A stretch of DNA of 11,691 nucleotides from Pseudomonadota bacterium (GTDB lineage Bacteria; Pseudomonadota; Alphaproteobacteria; Rhodospirillales; 2-02-FULL-58-16), in assembly GCA_022567015.1 (NCBI GenBank), contig JADFHR010000087.1, forward strand, positions 1 through 11,691, written 5' to 3'. The notes under the pieces are model-generated. The model had not been told where the DNA came from, searched no databases, and saw only the letters and a program-made list of their open reading frames with translations. Below, in pieces: positions 1 through 7,377 of the stretch (position 1 is the first letter of the stretch; every line of letters begins with the position of its first letter). The translations under genes and the position numbers were made by a program.

Positions 1-2
1 GG

Positions 3-845
3 ATGATCAAACGCACATCCGCCGAACGAGCGGTATTCGACCGGTTCTCGAAGAGATACGAACTCGGCCAGTCGGAGGTCATGCGTTCGATCGAGCGCTC
101 CGTCTGCGGCTGCGACTACGGCGCCACCAGCTGGACCACCGTCGCGGAAGCCCGGGTCATCACCGACATACTGGCCTTGCGCCCGGGGACGCGGCTCTTG
201 GATGTGGGATCCGGTTCCGGCTGGCCGGGGCTTTACCTGGCCGGCGAAATGGGGTGCGACGTTACCCTGACTGACCTCCCGATTACCGGTCTGCGCATCG
301 CACTGAAACGGGCGAGGGCCGACCCTATCTCCGGCATCTGCTGGGGCTGCGTGGCGGATGCCGCCGCGCTGCCATTTCGCCATGGCGTGTTCGATGCCGT
401 CATTCATTCCGACGTGCTGTGCTGCCTTCCCGAAAAGCTGGACGTTCTGAAGGCCTGCCGCCGTGTCGTGCGCGACAGCGGCAAAATGGTCTTTTCGGTC
501 ATTCTGATTGCACCGGACGTGCCCGCTGATGCGTATGAGCAGGCCCAGGCCGGCGGGCCGCCCTTCATCGCGTCCGACACCCCCTACCCGGAATTGCTGC
601 GCCAAGCCGGGTGGCAGATCACCGATCACCGGGACCTGACCGCCGATTACCAGACGACCGTCACCCGGATGCTCAGCCAGCTGGAACGTCACGCCGACGA
701 GATCGCACGGCTATTCGGGGACGCCGACGCGGCCGACCAACGGGCCCGCAGACGGGCGACGCTCGACGCCCTGGATCAGCGCCTGGTGCGGCGCGAGCTG
801 TTTGCGGTCGTGCCGGCGCAGGCGCCCTCGACCGACGGTCGATGA
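3..845 (+). CDS. Class I SAM-dependent methyltransferase, substrate unknown
   Basis: A 280-residue protein with a Rossmann-type methyltransferase core. Motif I is LLDVGSGSGW at residues 65-74. An acidic strand end follows (TLTDLP, D91). Motif II/III-like segments are ADAAALPF (about 119-126) and FDAVIHSDVLCCLP (about 130-143), and a post-motif strand VRDSGKMVFSVI lies at about 157-167. The C-terminal third is helical and charged, with no recognisable extra domain. The overall pattern resembles soluble small-molecule methyltransferases of the UbiE/phosphoethanolamine-methyltransferase type, but nothing in the sequence fixes the substrate. The ATG lies two bases from the window edge, so the ribosome binding site and any upstream start cannot be judged. 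It converges on the sulfur operon to its right, separated by 67 bases. There are cysteine pairs at 35/37 and 140/141 but no metal-site pattern. Confidence 0.85.
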   Translation: MIKRTSAERAVFDRFSKRYELGQSEVMRSIERSVCGCDYGATSWTTVAEARVITDILALRPGTRLLDVGSGSGWPGLYLAGEMGCDVTLTDLPITGLRIALKRARADPISGICWGCVADAAALPFRHGVFDAVIHSDVLCCLPEKLDVLKACRRVVRDSGKMVFSVILIAPDVPADAYEQAQAGGPPFIASDTPYPELLRQAGWQITDHRDLTADYQTTVTRMLSQLERHADEIARLFGDADAADQRARRRATLDALDQRLVRRELFAVVPAQAPSTDGR

Positions 846-867
846 CCACGGTGGCGCGCCAATCGGA

Positions 868-890
868 AGCACCCTGTTTGACCGGGTGCT
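868..890. terminator. Possible bidirectional terminator hairpin between convergent genes
   Basis: AGCACCC (868-874) and GGGTGCT (884-890) form a perfect 7-bp stem with a 9-base loop. It sits in the 67-base gap between the ends of two convergent genes, where a shared terminator is expected. There is no T-tract on either strand, so classical intrinsic termination is not assured. Confidence 0.35.
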
Positions 891-912
891 GACGGGAACG
901 GGCCGCGGGCCG

Positions 913-1374
913 TCAAACCAACAGCATCGCGCCGTCCTTCGACGCGTCGCCGAGGAAGGTGACGATGCCGGCGGTGTCGATGCTCAGGTCGTCGCGCAGG
1001 TCCTTGGCGTCGATGCCGGCGGCGCGCAGGCCCATCTCGCAGACGATGAAGCGCACCCCCAGTTCCACGCAGGCGGAGAAAAGCTCGTCGAAGGTGGCGA
1101 CGCCCAGCCGGGCGTAGTCGCGGTCGACCTCCGCCGCCGCCGCACGGCCCGGCCCGGCGTCGAGCGCGTGCCAGCCGGGGGTCCCGTCGGCGCCGGCGCG
1201 CAACAGGGCGCGGCACGCCCCCATGGTGAAGAACAGGGTCGCCGCCTGGTTGGTGGCGACGGCCGAGCTGGCCAGGGCGAGGGCGTAATGGACTTTGTCG
1301 AACTCGCCCGAATAGACGATGATCGAAAGCTTGTCCGGGCGGTCCGGCGCCGGCGCGCCGTTCTCATCAGGCAC
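913..1374 (-). CDS. DsrE/DsrF-like family protein (possible sulfur-relay protein)
   Basis: A 153-residue soluble protein resembling the DsrE/DsrF/DrsH-like fold. An N-terminal strand (KLSIIVYSGEFDKVHYALALASSA, residues 15-38) leads into a nucleotide-like helix. A second strand is TLFFTMGACRALL (46-58). The C-terminal half contains the conserved-type segment VRFIVCEMGLRAAGI (107-121), in which C112 occupies the place of the cysteine seen in many members. Other cysteines are C54 and C102. The family includes sulfur-transfer subunits (TusD/DsrE) and uncharacterised members. The start is GTG at 1374, preceded six bases upstream by GGGAG (1381-1385 on this strand). It overlaps the end of the upstream adenylyltransferase gene by 8 bases, which suggests translational coupling and a joint role in sulfur handling. 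That role is inferred from context only. Confidence 0.75.
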   Translation of the reverse strand: MPDENGAPAPDRPDKLSIIVYSGEFDKVHYALALASSAVATNQAATLFFTMGACRALLRAGADGTPGWHALDAGPGRAAAAEVDRDYARLGVATFDELFSACVELGVRFIVCEMGLRAAGIDAKDLRDDLSIDTAGIVTFLGDASKDGAMLLV

Positions 1375-2176
1375 GGTCGTCTCCCGTCTCGTGGGCCGAG
1401 AGATCGGTGATGGTGGGGTTCTCTCCGCACAGCGGGCAGCCCGGGTCCGGCTTCACCTTGATCTTGCGGAAGGTGGCGCCGAGCGCATCGTAGATGATCA
1501 GCGACCCGGAAATGCTGTCGCCGATACCCAGCAGCTCCTTCAGGATCTCCGTCGCCTGCAGCGATCCGATCATGCCGCACAGCGCCCCCAGCACGCCGGC
1601 TTCGGCGCAGGACGGGATCTGGCCGGGCGGCGGCGCCTCGCGGAAAATGCAGCGGTAGCACGGGTTGTCCCCGGCCTCGTAGGCCTTGAACGTGGCGACC
1701 TGCCCGTCGAACCTGAGAATCGCCCCGGACACCAGGGGCTTGCGGGCGAAATAGCAGGCGTCGTTGACCAGGAAGCGGGTCGGGAAGTTGTCGCTTCCGT
1801 CGGCCACCAGGTCGTAGCCGGAGATCAGGGCCAGGGCGTTCCCGGCGTCGATGCGCTCGTTGTGGCCGATGAGCCGCACGTCCGGGTTGATGGCGCTGAG
1901 GGTGTCGCCGGCGCTTTCCACCTTGGGCCGGCCGATGCTGGCGGTGGAGTGGATCACCTGGCGTTGCAGGTTGCTCAGGTCGACCACATCGTCGTCGACG
2001 ACGCCGATCGTGCCCACCCCGGCGGCCGCCAGATAGAGGAGCATCGGCGAACCCAGGCCGCCGGCGCCGATCACCAGGACCTTGGCGTCCAGCAGCCGGG
2101 CCTGTCCCTCGCCGCCTACCTCGTCGAGGAGGATATGGCGTGCATAGCGCTGAATCTGGTTTTCGCTGAACTCCAT
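1367..2176 (-). CDS. moeB: MoeB/ThiF/HesA-type adenylyltransferase (E1-like activating enzyme)
   Basis: A 269-residue protein of the E1-like family that adenylates the C-terminal glycine of a small ubiquitin-like sulfur carrier (MoaD, ThiS or CysO type). Visible hallmarks are the ATP-binding loop GAGGLGSP (residues 37-44), the segment DDDVVDLSNLQRQ (61-73), DGSDNFPTRFLVND (126-139) with its catalytic-type aspartate D130, two zinc-binding pairs CYRC (173-176) and CPLC (247-250), and a candidate active cysteine C190 in the SCAEAG segment. There is no C-terminal rhodanese domain, so this is the short MoeB-like form. The start ATG at 2176 was chosen because homologous N-termini begin at MEFSENQIQRYARH. 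The longer reading to 2224 would overlap cysK. The gene starts 13 bases after the cysteine synthase stop, consistent with an operon. MoeB versus ThiF assignment cannot be settled here, since no carrier protein is encoded nearby. Confidence 0.9.
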   Translation of the reverse strand: MEFSENQIQRYARHILLDEVGGEGQARLLDAKVLVIGAGGLGSPMLLYLAAAGVGTIGVVDDDVVDLSNLQRQVIHSTASIGRPKVESAGDTLSAINPDVRLIGHNERIDAGNALALISGYDLVADGSDNFPTRFLVNDACYFARKPLVSGAILRFDGQVATFKAYEAGDNPCYRCIFREAPPPGQIPSCAEAGVLGALCGMIGSLQATEILKELLGIGDSISGSLIIYDALGATFRKIKVKPDPGCPLCGENPTITDLSAHETGDDRA

Positions 2177-2189
2177 GGGTGCACCCCGG

Positions 2190-3200
<1,011 letters not shown>

Positions 3201-3201
3201 T

Positions 3202-3219
3202 TCAACGGTCGGGTACCAT
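3202..3219 (-). other. Possible five-codon leader minicistron ahead of cysK
   Basis: On the minus strand, an ATG at 3219 preceded by AAAGAGG (AGAGG at 3223-3227, three bases away) opens a frame MVPDR that stops with TGA at 3204-3202. One base then separates it from the cysK ATG. The good Shine-Dalgarno belongs to this mini-ORF rather than to cysK, so translation might be coupled. It holds no cysteine or methionine run, so classical amino-acid attenuation is not suggested. It may equally be chance. Confidence 0.15.
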
Positions 3220-3274
3220 ACACCTCTTTGCGTCGGCCGTCCGCCTGGGCGGCCGCTCACGGCAAGCCCGCGGA

Positions 3275-3730
3275 TCAGATCGAGAAGTCCAGGTTCCTCC
3301 GCCCTTCGCTGGCGATGCCCGCGTGGTCGGCGCGGGTGCACAGGTCGTCGATGGTCACCGAATCGAGACGCGCCATGACCTCTTCATGCAGTTCGACCCA
3401 GAGCGGCTGGACCACGCTGTGGCCGAGGCCCGATCCGCCGGCGTCCGTCGGGACGTTTTCGCCCGGTTCCATGGTGCGCACCACGCGGACGATGTCGCCG
3501 ACCGAGATCCGCCGGCGCTCGCGCGCCAGCCGGTAACCGCCCCTGGGTCCGCGGACACCGATCAGAACGCCCTGGCGCACCAGCTGCTGCAGCGCCTGTT
3601 CCAGATAGCGCCGGGGAATGCCCTGGCGCCGGGTGATCTCGCGGCTTTGCACCGGCGCGCTGGCGGCGTGGTAGGCGATGTCCAGGACCGCCTCGATGGC
3701 AAACAGCATTTTCTTGGACAGGCGCAACAT
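3275..3730 (-). CDS. Rrf2-family transcriptional regulator, Fe-S cysteines absent
   Basis: A 151-residue Rrf2-type winged-helix repressor. The N-terminal signature is MLRLSKKMLFAIEAVLDIAY. It is followed by the recognition region REITRRQGIPRRYLEQALQQLVRQGVL (30-56) and the wing GVRGPRGGYRLAR (58-70), all typical of the family. The three clustered cysteines that hold the iron-sulfur cluster in IscR, NsrR and RirA are missing: the segment MEPGENVPTDAGGSG (87-101) has none, and the only cysteine is C131. This places it nearer to cluster-free Rrf2 proteins such as CymR, which controls cysteine metabolism in Firmicutes. The ATG at 3730 is preceded by GGAAGAGG. It lies 74 bases upstream of cysK in the same direction, so it may regulate its own cysteine/sulfur operon. 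The target is inferred from position. Confidence 0.9.
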   Translation of the reverse strand: MLRLSKKMLFAIEAVLDIAYHAASAPVQSREITRRQGIPRRYLEQALQQLVRQGVLIGVRGPRGGYRLARERRRISVGDIVRVVRTMEPGENVPTDAGGSGLGHSVVQPLWVELHEEVMARLDSVTIDDLCTRADHAGIASEGRRNLDFSI

Positions 3731-3764
3731 CAGCCTCTTCCCTTGGTTCCCGCCGCCGCGGCCC

Positions 3765-3797
3765 CCGGGGGGACACGGGGGGTGTCCCCCCGGCTAC
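3765..3797 (-). repeat. REP-like palindromic element, copy 1
   Basis: Read on the minus strand, a GTAG foot (3797-3794) is followed immediately by a perfect 12-bp stem with a 5-base loop. The stem arms are 3793-3782 and 3776-3765, and the plus-strand arm reads CCGGGGGGACAC. A GTAG or GGAG foot beside a hairpin is the hallmark of REP sequences mobilised by RAYT (REP-associated tyrosine) transposases. No RAYT gene is in the window. It may act on the 3' end of the dut transcript; no T-tract follows it. Confidence 0.7.
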
Positions 3798-3824
3798 GTT
3801 ATGCGGGGTTCGCCGCCGCGGCCC

Positions 3825-3857
3825 CCGGGGGGACACGGGGGGTGTCCCCCCGGCTAC
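3825..3857 (-). repeat. REP-like palindromic element, copy 2
   Basis: This copy is identical to the first, shifted 60 bases: GTAG foot at 3857-3854 and stem arms at 3853-3842 and 3836-3825. It begins two bases after the dut TAA stop (3861-3859), so the hairpin would form directly at the end of the dut open reading frame. Confidence 0.7.
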
Positions 3858-3858
3858 G

Positions 3859-4332
3859 TTATGCGGGGGACGCCCCCGCGGCCCCCGTGCCGGTGGAGCC
3901 GAAACCGCCGTCGCCGCGGCCGCTCCCGGGCAGGGAATCGACCTCGCGCCAGGCAACGGTGTTGACCGGCGCCACCACCATCTGGGCGATGCGCATGCCG
4001 CGTTCGATGCCGAACGGTGCGTCGCCGAGGTTGACCAGGATGACGCCGATCTCGCCGCGATAGTCGGCGTCGATGGTGCCGGGACTGTTGAGCACCGTGA
4101 TTCCGTGCTTCATCGCCAGGCCCGAGCGCGGCCGCACCTGCGCCTCGTAGCCCGGCGGCAGGGCGATGGCGATGCCCGACGGGATCGCCGCCCGCCCCCC
4201 GGGCTCCAGGACCACCGGCTCGGTCACCGCCGCCAGCAGGTCCACCCCGGCGCTCATGGCGGTGGCGTAGGCCGGCAGCGGCAGCCCGGCGCCGTGGGGC
4301 AGCCGCCGGATGGGGACGGCGAGGGGGCTCAC
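3859..4332 (-). CDS. dut: dUTP diphosphatase (dUTPase), trimeric type
   Basis: This enzyme hydrolyses dUTP to dUMP and pyrophosphate, keeping uracil out of DNA and feeding thymidylate synthesis. It has 157 residues, and all five motifs of trimeric dUTPases are present in order: SAGVDLLAA (27-35, D31), RPRSGLA (67-73), GTIDADYRGEI (85-95), RIAQMV (114-119) and the glycine-rich C-terminal GGFGSTG (142-148). The start is GTG at 4332, whose last bases overlap the coaBC stop as GTGA, implying translational coupling. No ATG lies before motif 1 except one only two codons ahead of the motif. The C-terminal tail after motif 5 (TGAAGASPA-type) is encoded partly by the 60-bp repeat, which also provides the TAA stop. 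The tail is probably not needed for catalysis. Confidence 0.96.
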   Translation of the reverse strand: MSPLAVPIRRLPHGAGLPLPAYATAMSAGVDLLAAVTEPVVLEPGGRAAIPSGIAIALPPGYEAQVRPRSGLAMKHGITVLNSPGTIDADYRGEIGVILVNLGDAPFGIERGMRIAQMVVAPVNTVAWREVDSLPGSGRGDGGFGSTGTGAAGASPA

Positions 4333-5537
4333 CGCAACACGTCCAGGGCGTCGGCGATGCGCTCGGCCAGACGCTCGGCCACCGCCCGTTTGGTGAGGGT
4401 CGGCCAGTCCTCGACGCCGTCCGCGGAGACAAGGTGCACGGTGTTGGTGTCGCCGCCGAAGGTGCCCGTGCCCGGCGAGACATCGTTGGCGAGGATCCAG
4501 TCGCACCGTTTGGCGGCCCGCTTGGCGACGGCGTTCTCGACCACCGAGTCCGTTTCCGCGGCGAAGCCGATCACCAGTTTGGGGCGGCGGCGGCGGCCGT
4601 TGCTCAAGGCCGCCAGAATGTCCGGGTTCTCGGTCAGGATCAGGGTCGGGGGCGCCGGCGTGGCTTTCTTCTTGATCTTGCCCACCACCGGGTCGGCGAC
4701 GCGCCAGTCGGCGACGGCCGCCGCCAGCACCGCGGCGTCCACGGGCAGGGCGTGTTCGCAGGCCTCCAGCATTTCGACCGCCGATTCGACGCGCACCACC
4801 GCCACCCCCGGCGGGTCGGGCTGTTCGGTGGGCCCGGAGACCAGGGTCGTGTCCGCTCCCAGGCGCGCCAGGGCGGCGGCGATGGCGTGGCCCTGCTTGC
4901 CCGAGGAGTGGTTGGCCAGGTAGCGCACGCTGTCTATGGCCTCGTGGGTGGGACCGCTGGTGACCAGGGCGCGGCGGCCCTTCAGCCGGCCCTCGGGACG
5001 AAAAAAGGCTTCCACGGCGGCGACGATGTCGTCCGCCTCCGCCATCCGTCCCATGCCCCGCTCGCCGCACGCCATGTCGCCCTCGGTGGGGCCGACGCGG
5101 AGCACGCCGCGCTCTTCCAGGGTCGCCACGTTGGCCCGCGTGGCGGCGTGTTCCCACATGCGCACGTTCATGGCCGGCGCCACCATCACCGGCTTGTCGG
5201 TGGCGAGCAACGCGGTGGTCGCCAGATCGTCGGCGATGCCCGCCGCCATCTTGGCCAGGATATTGGTGGTGGCGGGCGCCACCAGCACCAGGTCGGCGTC
5301 CCGGGAGAGCTCGATGTGGCCCATCTCGCTTTCGTCGGTGAGCGAGAACAGGTCCTCATAGACCTTGTCCTGGCTGAGCGCGGCGAGGGAAAGAGGGGTG
5401 ACGAACTCCGCCCCCGCCCGGGTCAGGATGCAGCGCACGGCGAACCCGTGCTCGCGCAACCGCCGGATGGCGTCGAGGCACTTGTAGGCCGCGATGCCGC
5501 CGGAAACGATCAACAGAATGCGTTTGCCTTGGCCCAC
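4329..5537 (-). CDS. coaBC: Bifunctional phosphopantothenoylcysteine decarboxylase / phosphopantothenate-cysteine ligase
   Basis: This enzyme carries out two consecutive steps of coenzyme A synthesis: it joins 4'-phosphopantothenate to cysteine using CTP (CoaB), then decarboxylates the product with FMN (CoaC). It has 402 residues, matching the usual length. The CoaC domain (about 1-180) shows the flavin-binding start ILLIVSGGIAAYK, the catalytic histidine H74 in GHIELSRDAD, the PAMN motif (121-124) and the substrate-clamp cysteine C157 in ACGERGMG. The CoaB domain (about 187-402) shows VTSGPTHEAID, NHSSGKQG (209-216), AAAVADWRV (272-280) and the lysine-rich GKIKKK (286-291), whose K289 aligns in number with the E. 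coli catalytic lysine. The start is GTG at 5537, with a strong GGAGG (5542-5546) four bases upstream. It uses cysteine as substrate, which links it loosely to the sulfur operon downstream. Confidence 0.97.
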   Translation of the reverse strand: MGQGKRILLIVSGGIAAYKCLDAIRRLREHGFAVRCILTRAGAEFVTPLSLAALSQDKVYEDLFSLTDESEMGHIELSRDADLVLVAPATTNILAKMAAGIADDLATTALLATDKPVMVAPAMNVRMWEHAATRANVATLEERGVLRVGPTEGDMACGERGMGRMAEADDIVAAVEAFFRPEGRLKGRRALVTSGPTHEAIDSVRYLANHSSGKQGHAIAAALARLGADTTLVSGPTEQPDPPGVAVVRVESAVEMLEACEHALPVDAAVLAAAVADWRVADPVVGKIKKKATPAPPTLILTENPDILAALSNGRRRRPKLVIGFAAETDSVVENAVAKRAAKRCDWILANDVSPGTGTFGGDTNTVHLVSADGVEDWPTLTKRAVAERLAERIADALDVLR

Positions 5538-5576
5538 GGTCCCTCCGCGGAAATTTAACTAAAAAATTGTGTGGTT

Positions 5577-5605
5577 AAGATAATCTGGCGCGGCGCACGG
5601 TGCAA
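5577..5605 (-). promoter_or_regulatory. Putative sigma-70-type promoter for coaBC-dut
   Basis: On the minus strand TTGCAC (5605-5600) and TATCTT (5582-5577) are spaced 17 bases apart, about 40 bases ahead of the coaBC GTG. The -35 match is weak and the -10 moderate. The region between the -10 and the GTG is markedly AT-rich (5551-5580) in otherwise GC-rich DNA. It contains AAATTTAACT (5551-5560), a 10-mer also found in the palindrome upstream of dnaA. Confidence 0.4.
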
Positions 5606-5632
5606 CCCCCGTGTTGCGCCGGGCCGGGGTCG

Positions 5633-5659
5633 GATCAGGGAATTTCCCATCCCCTGATC
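5633..5659 (-). terminator. Hairpin over the ubiE stop codon, possible terminator
   Basis: GATCAGGG (5633-5640) and CCCTGATC (5652-5659) form a perfect 8-bp stem with an 11-base loop. The stem includes part of the ubiE TGA (5660-5658). No T-tract follows on the minus strand, so it may be a processing or protection hairpin rather than a true intrinsic terminator. It would separate ubiE from the coaBC-dut unit. Confidence 0.35.
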
Positions 5660-6446
5660 AGATCCGCCACCCCGAATGCAGGGCCGCGATGCCGCCGGCC
5701 AGGTTGCGGTAGGTGACCTGGCTCAGGCCCGCCTCGGCGATCATGGCGGCGAACGCTTCTTGCGCGGGAAACCGGCGGATGCTTTCCGCCAGATAGCGAT
5801 AGGCGGCGCGGTCGCCGGCCACCACCTGGCCCAGGGCCGGCAGCACCCGGAAGGAGTACGAGTCGTACAATCCGTCCAGGGCGGGCACGGCGAGGCGGCT
5901 GAACTCCAGGCACAGGAACCGCCCGCCGGGCTTGAGCACCCGCCGCGCTTCGCCAAGCGCCCGGGAAACGTGGGTCACGTTGCGCAGGCAGAACGCCGTC
6001 GTATAGGCGTCCACGGAACCGTCGGCGACGGGCAGGTCCTCGGCGTCGCCGCAGATCCAGGTGATTCCGTCGAGTATTCCCCGGTCGATGGCGCGGTCGC
6101 GCCCCACCGCCACCATGCCGGTGGTGATGTCGCAGACGAACACGTGGCCGCCGCCGCGCTCGAGGAAACGGAACGCGATGTCGCCGGTGCCGCCGCCCAC
6201 GTCCAGAAGCGCCATCCCCGGGCGCGGGTTCAGCCAGTCCATCATGGCCGCCTTCCACAGGCGATGGACGCCCAGGCTCATGAGGTCGTTCATGAGGTCG
6301 TAGCGGGACGCGACCCTGCCGAAGACGCCGCGCACGAGGGACGCCTTCTCGCCCTCGGGCACGCTCTGGAATCCGAAGTGGGTGACGGGCCCGGTTTGCC
6401 GGGCGCCCCCGTTTTCTTTTCGCTGCCGGGGCATGGACCCGACCAT
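5658..6446 (-). CDS. ubiE: UbiE/MenG-type C-methyltransferase of ubiquinone/menaquinone biosynthesis
   Basis: A SAM-dependent methyltransferase that methylates the benzoquinol or naphthoquinol ring in quinone synthesis, 262 residues from the outermost start. Family signatures are HFGFQSVPEGEKASLVRGVF (23-42), YDLMNDLMSLGVHRLWK (49-65), motif I LLDVGGGTGDIAF (80-92), GDAEDLPV (133-140), LRNVTHVSRAL (154-164), LKPGGRFLCLEFS (171-183), and the UbiE-specific C-terminus GDRAAYRYLAESIRRFP (211-227) and GGIAALHSGWRI. Two candidate ATGs lie at 6446 and 6434 and neither has a clear ribosome binding site; the shorter version would lose only four residues. The gene is divergent from mutM across a 66-base gap in which I see no convincing promoter boxes. 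The ubiB gene commonly found next in alphaproteobacteria is not here. Confidence 0.95.
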   Translation of the reverse strand: MVGSMPRQRKENGGARQTGPVTHFGFQSVPEGEKASLVRGVFGRVASRYDLMNDLMSLGVHRLWKAAMMDWLNPRPGMALLDVGGGTGDIAFRFLERGGGHVFVCDITTGMVAVGRDRAIDRGILDGITWICGDAEDLPVADGSVDAYTTAFCLRNVTHVSRALGEARRVLKPGGRFLCLEFSRLAVPALDGLYDSYSFRVLPALGQVVAGDRAAYRYLAESIRRFPAQEAFAAMIAEAGLSQVTYRNLAGGIAALHSGWRI

Positions 6447-6512
6447 AGCGTAAGGCGCGCGGGTGCGCTACCGTACGGCCCGCGCGAGGACAGAGGACAC
6501 AGGCGTCTATCC

Positions 6513-7355
6513 ATGCCCGAATTACCGGAGGTCGAAACCATACGCCGCGGCCTGGCGCCCGTGCTGGAGGGCCGCGTCTTGCGCCGGGTGACGGCGCGCC
6601 GTCCCGACCTGCGCCGGCCCCTGCCCGCCGACTTCGCCCGGCGCACCCGGGGACGCCGGGTCCTCGAGCTCGGCCGGCGGGGCAAGTTCCTCCTGATGTT
6701 CCTGGACGACGGCGCGGTGCTGATCATGCACATGGGCATGTCGGGCCGGATCAAGGTCTTTGGCGACAGCCCGCCGCCCCTGGAGCCCCACGACCATGTG
6801 ATCTTCGAGACCGACGCGGGCGCCACCATCCGCTTCTGCGACCCCCGCCGCTTCGGCCTGATGGCCCTGGCCCGCGGCGAAGGGCTTTCCAGCCATCCCC
6901 TGCTCGCCCGCCTCGGGCCGGAGCCCCTGGACGCGGCGTTCGACGGAGGCGCGCTGGCGGCGCTGCTGGCGCGCCGGAACGGGCCGATCAAGACGGCGCT
7001 CATGGACCAGGCCGTGGTCGCCGGACTGGGCAACATCTACGTCTGCGAAAGCCTTTTCCGCGCCGGCATTTCCCCGAAGCGCAAGGCGATGACGGTCAAG
7101 GGGCGAAGGGCCGGGCGCCTGGCCGCCGCCATCCGCGCGGTGCTGGAGGACGCCATCGCGGCCGGCGGCTCGACCTTGCGCGATCACCGCCAGCCGTCCG
7201 GGGAACTGGGCTATTTCCAGCACCGCTTCGCCGTCTACGGGCGCACCGGCGAGCCGTGTCCGGGATGCGACTGCGACCGCGCCAAAACCCGCGGCATCCG
7301 CCGCATCGTGCAATCGGGACGCTCGACTTTCTATTGTGCGACCCGCCAGCGCTGA
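6513..7355 (+). CDS. mutM: Formamidopyrimidine-DNA glycosylase (Fpg/MutM), atypical zinc finger
   Basis: A base-excision repair glycosylase/AP lyase that removes 8-oxoguanine and formamidopyrimidines, 280 residues. The N-terminus MPELPEVETIRRG carries the catalytic proline (P2, exposed after Met removal) and glutamate E3. K58 in RRGKFL is the conserved lysine. HMGMSGR (73-79), DPRRFG (110-115) and GLGNIY (171-176) are family signatures. The C-terminal zinc finger begins CPGC (249-252), contains an additional cysteine C254 in an unusually long linker, and ends with FYCATRQR. Here C275 is followed three residues later by R278 where a fourth cysteine is usual (C-x2-C). The finger arginine region QSGRSTF (267-273) is intact. 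The start is fixed by the conserved N-terminus; the ribosome binding site is weak. Confidence 0.96.
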   Translation: MPELPEVETIRRGLAPVLEGRVLRRVTARRPDLRRPLPADFARRTRGRRVLELGRRGKFLLMFLDDGAVLIMHMGMSGRIKVFGDSPPPLEPHDHVIFETDAGATIRFCDPRRFGLMALARGEGLSSHPLLARLGPEPLDAAFDGGALAALLARRNGPIKTALMDQAVVAGLGNIYVCESLFRAGISPKRKAMTVKGRRAGRLAAAIRAVLEDAIAAGGSTLRDHRQPSGELGYFQHRFAVYGRTGEPCPGCDCDRAKTRGIRRIVQSGRSTFYCATRQR

Positions 7356-7377
7356 TGTAGTACCGGAGCCGGAACCC

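Larger units (their letters stand above)
3751..3870. repeat. Two tandem 60-bp units, each with a REP-like hairpin
   Basis: Positions 3751-3810 and 3811-3870 are the same 60-bp unit, differing only in the last two bases. The first 17 bases recur a third time at 3871-3887 with one mismatch, inside the dut coding end. Comparing the sequence with itself at a 60-base offset gives similarity over about 77 bases (3751-3827 against 3811-3887) with three mismatches. This fits a tandem duplication whose unit includes the last dut codons and stop codon. The repeat fills nearly all of the 128 bases between dut and the Rrf2 gene. Confidence 0.95.

Noticed and set aside
3201..3341. 47-residue N-terminal extension of cysteine synthase
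   Set aside because: It would overlap the Rrf2 gene and consists of arginine/proline-rich sequence typical of non-coding frames. The conserved protein begins after the ATG at 3200.
3751..3870. CRISPR-like array
   Set aside because: There are only two full units, in direct tandem without variable spacers, and the GTAG-hairpin structure fits REP elements.
3678..3965. Plus-strand frame encoding a proline/glycine-rich repeat peptide
   Set aside because: It is the translation of the 60-bp tandem repeat and the dut antisense strand, with no ribosome binding site or family resemblance.
5551..5580. CtrA-type TTAA-N7-TTAA site ahead of coaBC
   Set aside because: The TTAA half-sites here are 16 bases apart, not 7, and the dnaA-upstream palindrome has them 2 bases apart.
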